DNA from: Pseudomonadota bacterium
Lineage (GTDB): Bacteria; Pseudomonadota; Alphaproteobacteria; Acetobacterales; Acetobacteraceae
Direction: 5' to 3'
NCBI GenBank assembly: GCA_023390705.1
Contig: JAEWCI010000357.1
Location: 1-8,328 of the forward strand
Length of the DNA: 8,328 nucleotides
The position numbers were made by a program, and so were the translations under genes. The first letter of the stretch is position 1; each line of letters begins with the position of its first letter. Shown piece after piece: positions 5,800-8,328 of this stretch. Below the pieces are notes generated by a model that did not search any database, had not been told where the DNA came from, and saw only the letters and a program-made list of their open reading frames with translations.

Positions 5800-6350
5800 G
5801 GTGGCGGCTCACCGAGCCCGCGGAGGGCGAAGACCTGGCCCGGCTGTGCCGGCTCCGCGGCGAGATGGCCGGGAAGGTCGGCGGCGACCCGCACTTCCGC
5901 TCCGCCCACCAGCCCATCCGCGTGCCGGGCACGGTCTACCGCAAGGGAGGCGCGGAGCGCGTCGTCGCCATTCGCCACCACGACCCGCGGCGGGAAGTGG
6001 GCCTCGCCGAGTTCGCCGAGGCGGTGGCCGCCATGCCCTTCCTGCCCGGCCAGGAGCGCGCCCGGCCCCCCCCGGAGGGTGACGGGCCGAGCCTCGACGC
6101 CGTGCTCACCTCCCCGGTGCGGGAGGGTGCCCAGGACGGCTGGACCCGCTTCCAGGGCGCCAGCGCCGCAATCGGCCACTTCGTCCGCGAGGTGCGTGAG
6201 GGCCGCCTGACCCCCGACCAGGGCTGGGAGGCGATCTGTGGCTACAACGCCGCCTGCCTGCGCCCCGTCTGGACGCTGGAGCGCCTCAAGGCCGAGGCCG
6301 ACGCGATCTGGGCCCTGCACGCCGAGCGCAACGGGCCGCGGCTGCTCACG
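5800..6350 (+). pseudogene. Internal fragment of a phage/plasmid primase-type protein
   Basis: About 180 codons in one frame, beginning at the IS5 break with WWRLTEPAEGEDLARLCRLR and followed by GGDPHFRSAHQPIRVPGTVY (about 5880-5939). The rest includes 'VVAIRHHDPRREVGLAEFAEAV', then 'DGWTRFQGASAAIGHFVREV' and 'RPVWTLERLKAEADAIWALH'. The 'WRL.EP.....LARL....' and 'RSAHQPIRV.GTVY.KGG' segments resemble primase-polymerase/helicase-type replication proteins of alphaproteobacterial plasmids and prophages, where that region follows the polymerase fold. Both ends are cut: there is no start codon of its own (first ATG 5865) and no domain beyond about 6350. The frame happens to stay open to 6434. The identification is from memory of the family pattern. 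Confidence 0.6.
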
Positions 6351-6376
6351 CCTGGTGGCATGCTGGTGCTCGGCGG

Positions 6377-6565
6377 CTGCGGGTCGCGAACGAGCTGCGC
6401 AAGCGGGGTGTTGCGGTGTCCTCCTTCGGGGTGAGGAACATCTGGCTGCGCTACGACCTCACCAGCATGAGAAAGCGCCTGAAAGCGCTCGAGGCCAAGG
6501 TGGCCCAGGAGGGCCTAGTGCTGACAGAAGCCCAACTCGCCGCCCTGGAGCGGGTCAGCCAGGAG
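6377..6565 (+). pseudogene. IS481-type transposase, internal fragment
   Basis: About 62 codons reading LRVANELRKRGVAVSSFGVR, NIWLRYDLTSMRKRLKALEA, then KVAQEGLVLTEAQLAALERV. This matches the segment of IS481-family transposases that links the N-terminal helix-turn-helix to the integrase core: 'VRVANELRKRG....GVR..WLRHDL...KKRLKALEAKVA.EG..LTE.Q.AALE'. The DDE core that should follow ('...PGYLG.QDTFYVG...') is absent; after 'SQEEE' the sequence is unrelated. The preceding helix-turn-helix is also missing. It is joined upstream to the primase piece, with the breakpoint between about 6345 and 6380. Clearly a dead remnant. Confidence 0.82.
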
Positions 6566-6635
6566 GAGGAGACCCGCACCCCCGGCGGCGGTCCCGGGAT
6601 CACCCGCGCAGCGCCGCCAGCACGCGCCGCAGCGC

Positions 6636-6836
6636 GGTCGCGCCGACCTCCTCGCCGACCCGGCCACCCTGGCCTACTGCTGGTCGCATGTCCGACGCGG
6701 GTTCTATGACCTGGCACGGAACGGCACCTCGCCGATCGCTACCGAGGCGCTCCGGCGCATCCGCCTGCTCTATGCCGCCGAGGCCGAGATCCGCGGCAAG
6801 CCTGCCGGGGAGCGCCAGCGGGAGAAGGCGCGCAGC
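6636..6836 (+). pseudogene. IS66-family TnpC transposase, internal fragment
   Basis: About 65 codons in one frame: GRADLLADPATLAYCWSHVR, RGFYDLARNGTSPIATEALR, RIRLLYAAEAEIRGKPAGER. This is the IS66 TnpC pattern: 'LAYCWAHARR.FY......PIA.EAL.RI..LYA.EA.IRG..A..R', which lies in the DDE domain around the conserved 'CW.H.RR'. The parts before and after are missing; similarity ends near 6836, where the C-terminal coding of the FemAB-like gene on the other strand begins. The upstream border with the IS481 piece lies between about 6565 and 6636. Confidence 0.85.
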
Positions 6837-7968
6837 GCCGCGTACCTTCAGCGATGCGCGCGCGAAGGTGGGAAACGAAGGCCGCCCCATTGCTCACGCC
6901 GCGGGCGAGCAGTGCGCGCCCGCGGTGCGGCACCAGGGTCCACTCCTCACCCACCTGCACCACCTCCTTTGCGAAGGCGCGCTTGAAATCGGAGATGCCG
7001 CCGAGCGGATCGCCGCTGCCAAAGCTTCCCGCCGTGACGCCACCGAGGTCGAACCACGACGCGCCATGGCGTCGCGCCCAGCTCATGAGATCCCAGATGA
7101 TCGGATAGCCGAGCGAGACACGCCCAAAATCAATCTCACGGGTGGATGCGCCGATGTCGTAGGCAACGTGGTCGCCATGGTTGCACCCCCAGGCGAAGGC
7201 AAGCAGGCTGTCGGGCCCGTTCCGATCGGTGCGGTAAAGGCCGGCGAGGCGCGACAGCCCGGGATGGGCAGCGGAGAGCGCGATGACCGGCCCGAGGCTC
7301 CCGTCCGCGTAGCCGCAACCGGTGCGGGCCGCCGTCTGGCGGACCAGGGCGCGCATCCGCGGCTCGTCCTCCACGCTCGTTATCGGGCGCACGGCGAGCG
7401 GGTGCTTCGCGACCTCCCTGATCTTGCGGCGCACCGAATACCCCAGGGCGGCGAGATGCTCCTCGTCGCTGCCCGCGAGGTCGGCCAGGATCGTGTGCGT
7501 GTAATGCCGCGGCTCCGCGGCCCGCGCAAAGCCCGCGGCGGCGAGAAGCCGGCCCAGCATCTCCCGCGCCGCGGCATCGCGGGAGAAAAGCTCGACCGTG
7601 ACGCTCAGGATGCGTGCATCGGAGCGCGCGTGATGGACGAGCGCCGCCACCGCCGCCGCGCAGGTCGTGGCATCGAGCGCGGAGCCGACGCGGCGGCCGC
7701 GGAGGAGCAGGTGGCCAGGCAGCGCACGGCTGCGCGCCACCTCGAGCGCGATGCCGCCGCGGCACAGACCGGCTGCATCGCGCACGGCAACGAACCAGGA
7801 TGGTGTCCCGGGGTGCATCTCCGCCCAGGCGATGCGGCTCTGGAGCGGGAGCGTGACGCCACCCTCGGCCAGTTGGCGCTCGCACCGCGCGCGGGCCGGG
7901 CCGAGCGTCCGGATGATCTCCGCGGTATAGCCGTTCGTCACCATCTTCTCCCCGCTGCGGCGCCGCAC
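6739..7968 (-). CDS. FemAB/GNAT-like acyltransferase with altered C-terminus (409 aa)
   Basis: A 409-residue protein resembling FemAB-type (double-GNAT, Acetyltransf_6-like) aminoacyl/acyl transferases. SVRRKIREVAKHP (178-190) matches the 'S.R..IR...K' signature. It is followed by 'MRALVRQTAARTG' (205-217), 'DSLLAFAWGCNHGDHVAYDI' (253-272), 'YPIIWDLMSWARRHGASWFD' (288-307) and LGGVTAG with GGISDFKRAF (323-332). This order is typical of the C-terminal GNAT fold of these enzymes, which attach amino acids or acyl groups to cell-wall or exopolysaccharide precursors. The substrate here is unknown. GTG 7968 directly follows the TAG stop of the upstream gene (7969-7971), implying translational coupling; ATG 7944, with GGGGAG nearby, is an alternative. 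Residues 379-409 are antisense to the IS66 fragment, so the natural end has probably been replaced. Confidence 0.78.
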   Translation of the reverse strand: MRRRSGEKMVTNGYTAEIIRTLGPARARCERQLAEGGVTLPLQSRIAWAEMHPGTPSWFVAVRDAAGLCRGGIALEVARSRALPGHLLLRGRRVGSALDATTCAAAVAALVHHARSDARILSVTVELFSRDAAAREMLGRLLAAAGFARAAEPRHYTHTILADLAGSDEEHLAALGYSVRRKIREVAKHPLAVRPITSVEDEPRMRALVRQTAARTGCGYADGSLGPVIALSAAHPGLSRLAGLYRTDRNGPDSLLAFAWGCNHGDHVAYDIGASTREIDFGRVSLGYPIIWDLMSWARRHGASWFDLGGVTAGSFGSGDPLGGISDFKRAFAKEVVQVGEEWTLVPHRGRALLARGVSNGAAFVSHLRARIAEGTRRCAPSPAGAPRQACRGSRPRRHRAGGCAGAPR

Positions 7969-8328
7969 CTATGACCTGCCTGCCCCTCCGGCCGCCTGCG
8001 GCGCCGGGCTGCCGCGGCCTCGCCGCAGGGCGGTGCGGGCCGCCGCATCGAGGGACTCTGGCAGCATCGCCATGAGCAGCTCCGCGAGGCGGCGGGGCTG
8101 CAGGGGATCGCTGCACAGGCTACGGAGCAGATGCCTCCGCGCGGCGCCGCGCTCCCCCCGCTCGAGCAGGGTCTGGGCGAGCCATGCATGGCCCCTGGCG
8201 CGCGCTTGCCGGAGCATCCCCCGGGAAGGCCGGTCCCCCGCGGCGGCGCGAGCCACCGCGCGCTCCATCGTCACGAGGTAGTTGCGGGCCATGATCTCAC
8301 TATGCCGCGTCAGGCGGTCGGCAAGGCC
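7969..8328 (-). CDS. Probable glycosyltransferase, C-terminal end (cut by window edge)
   Basis: The frame is open from the right edge and ends at TAG 7969-7971; 119 residues are visible. They start GLADRLTRHSEIMARNYLVT and continue with helical, Arg/Ala/Leu-rich sequence (HAWLAQTLLERGERGAARRH, then LLRSLCSDPLQPRRLAELLM). A 'yR.hs..ma.n...m..av' segment followed by a short helical tail is what the C-terminal end of many family-2 glycosyltransferases looks like. The tail resembles a TPR-like helix pair. The catalytic GT-A domain would lie beyond the window, so the assignment is provisional. The next gene starts immediately after the stop, so the two form an operon, in keeping with a polysaccharide or surface-glycan locus. 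The ATG at 8292 is internal and not the real start. Confidence 0.6.
   Translation of the reverse strand, partial: GLADRLTRHSEIMARNYLVTMERAVARAAAGDRPSRGMLRQARARGHAWLAQTLLERGERGAARRHLLRSLCSDPLQPRRLAELLMAMLPESLDAAARTALRRGRGSPAPQAAGGAGRS

Noticed and set aside
5112..6320. A 402-codon open frame on the minus strand
   Set aside because: It is antisense to the IS5 transposase and primase pieces, which have clear family motifs on the plus strand.
6238..7974. A 578-codon open frame on the plus strand
   Set aside because: It crosses the primase, IS481 and IS66 remnants in the wrong frame and is then antisense to the FemAB-like gene. It has no motifs.
1..8328. CRISPR array, tRNA, rRNA or toxin-antitoxin pair
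   Set aside because: I saw no regularly spaced repeats, no tRNA-like cloverleaf or CCA end, no rRNA sequence, and no small gene pair with recognisable toxin or antitoxin motifs.

Overview
High-GC bacterial DNA (I estimate about two thirds G+C by eye, not computed), most likely from an alphaproteobacterium. Acetobacteraceae (Roseomonas-like) or Methylobacterium-like Rhizobiales fit best, because several small conserved proteins here resemble families I associate with those groups. The taxon is an inference. Nearly all genes can be identified only by family; no complete characterised pathway is present.

Layout. (1) 1-160: the 5' end of an IS5-family insertion sequence on the minus strand, running off the left edge, with a plausible element end at 160 and a TNA-type target at 161-163. 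(2) 161-1346: minus-strand small proteins: a possible 78-residue ORF, a 45-residue lysine-rich protein, a DUF1488 protein and an 84-residue conserved hypothetical. (3) 1347-2105: about 760 bp with no convincing gene. (4) 2106-3509: a plus-strand pair, a 241-residue conserved hypothetical with a faint uracil-DNA-glycosylase-like layout followed by a TrhA/hemolysin III membrane protein. (5) 3562-4426: a convergent block on the minus strand: a 70-residue conserved hypothetical, a possible 50-residue protein and a 68-residue CspA-type cold-shock protein, separated by strong hairpins. (6) About 4643-6836: a graveyard of mobile DNA on the plus strand. It holds, in order, the N-terminal part of an IS630-type transposase, a doubly frameshifted and C-truncated IS5/IS427-type transposase, an internal piece of a phage/plasmid primase-type protein, a piece of an IS481-type transposase and a piece of an IS66 TnpC transposase. 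(7) 6739-8328: a minus-strand pair reading towards the graveyard, the C-terminal end of a probable glycosyltransferase (cut by the right edge) directly abutting a FemAB/GNAT-like acyltransferase whose C-terminus runs into the IS66 fragment.

How it fits together. The right-hand pair looks like the end of a cell-surface polysaccharide or glycoconjugate locus whose downstream side has been eroded by serial insertions. The left half is a small-gene, stress-flavoured accessory region (CspA, DUF1488, very short basic or conserved proteins, a membrane-homeostasis protein) flanked by insertion sequences. I see no CRISPR array, tRNA, rRNA, recognisable toxin-antitoxin pair or clear novel defence system. 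The points most worth following are the small-protein cluster, the UDG-like hypothetical protein and the junctions inside the mobile-element mosaic.
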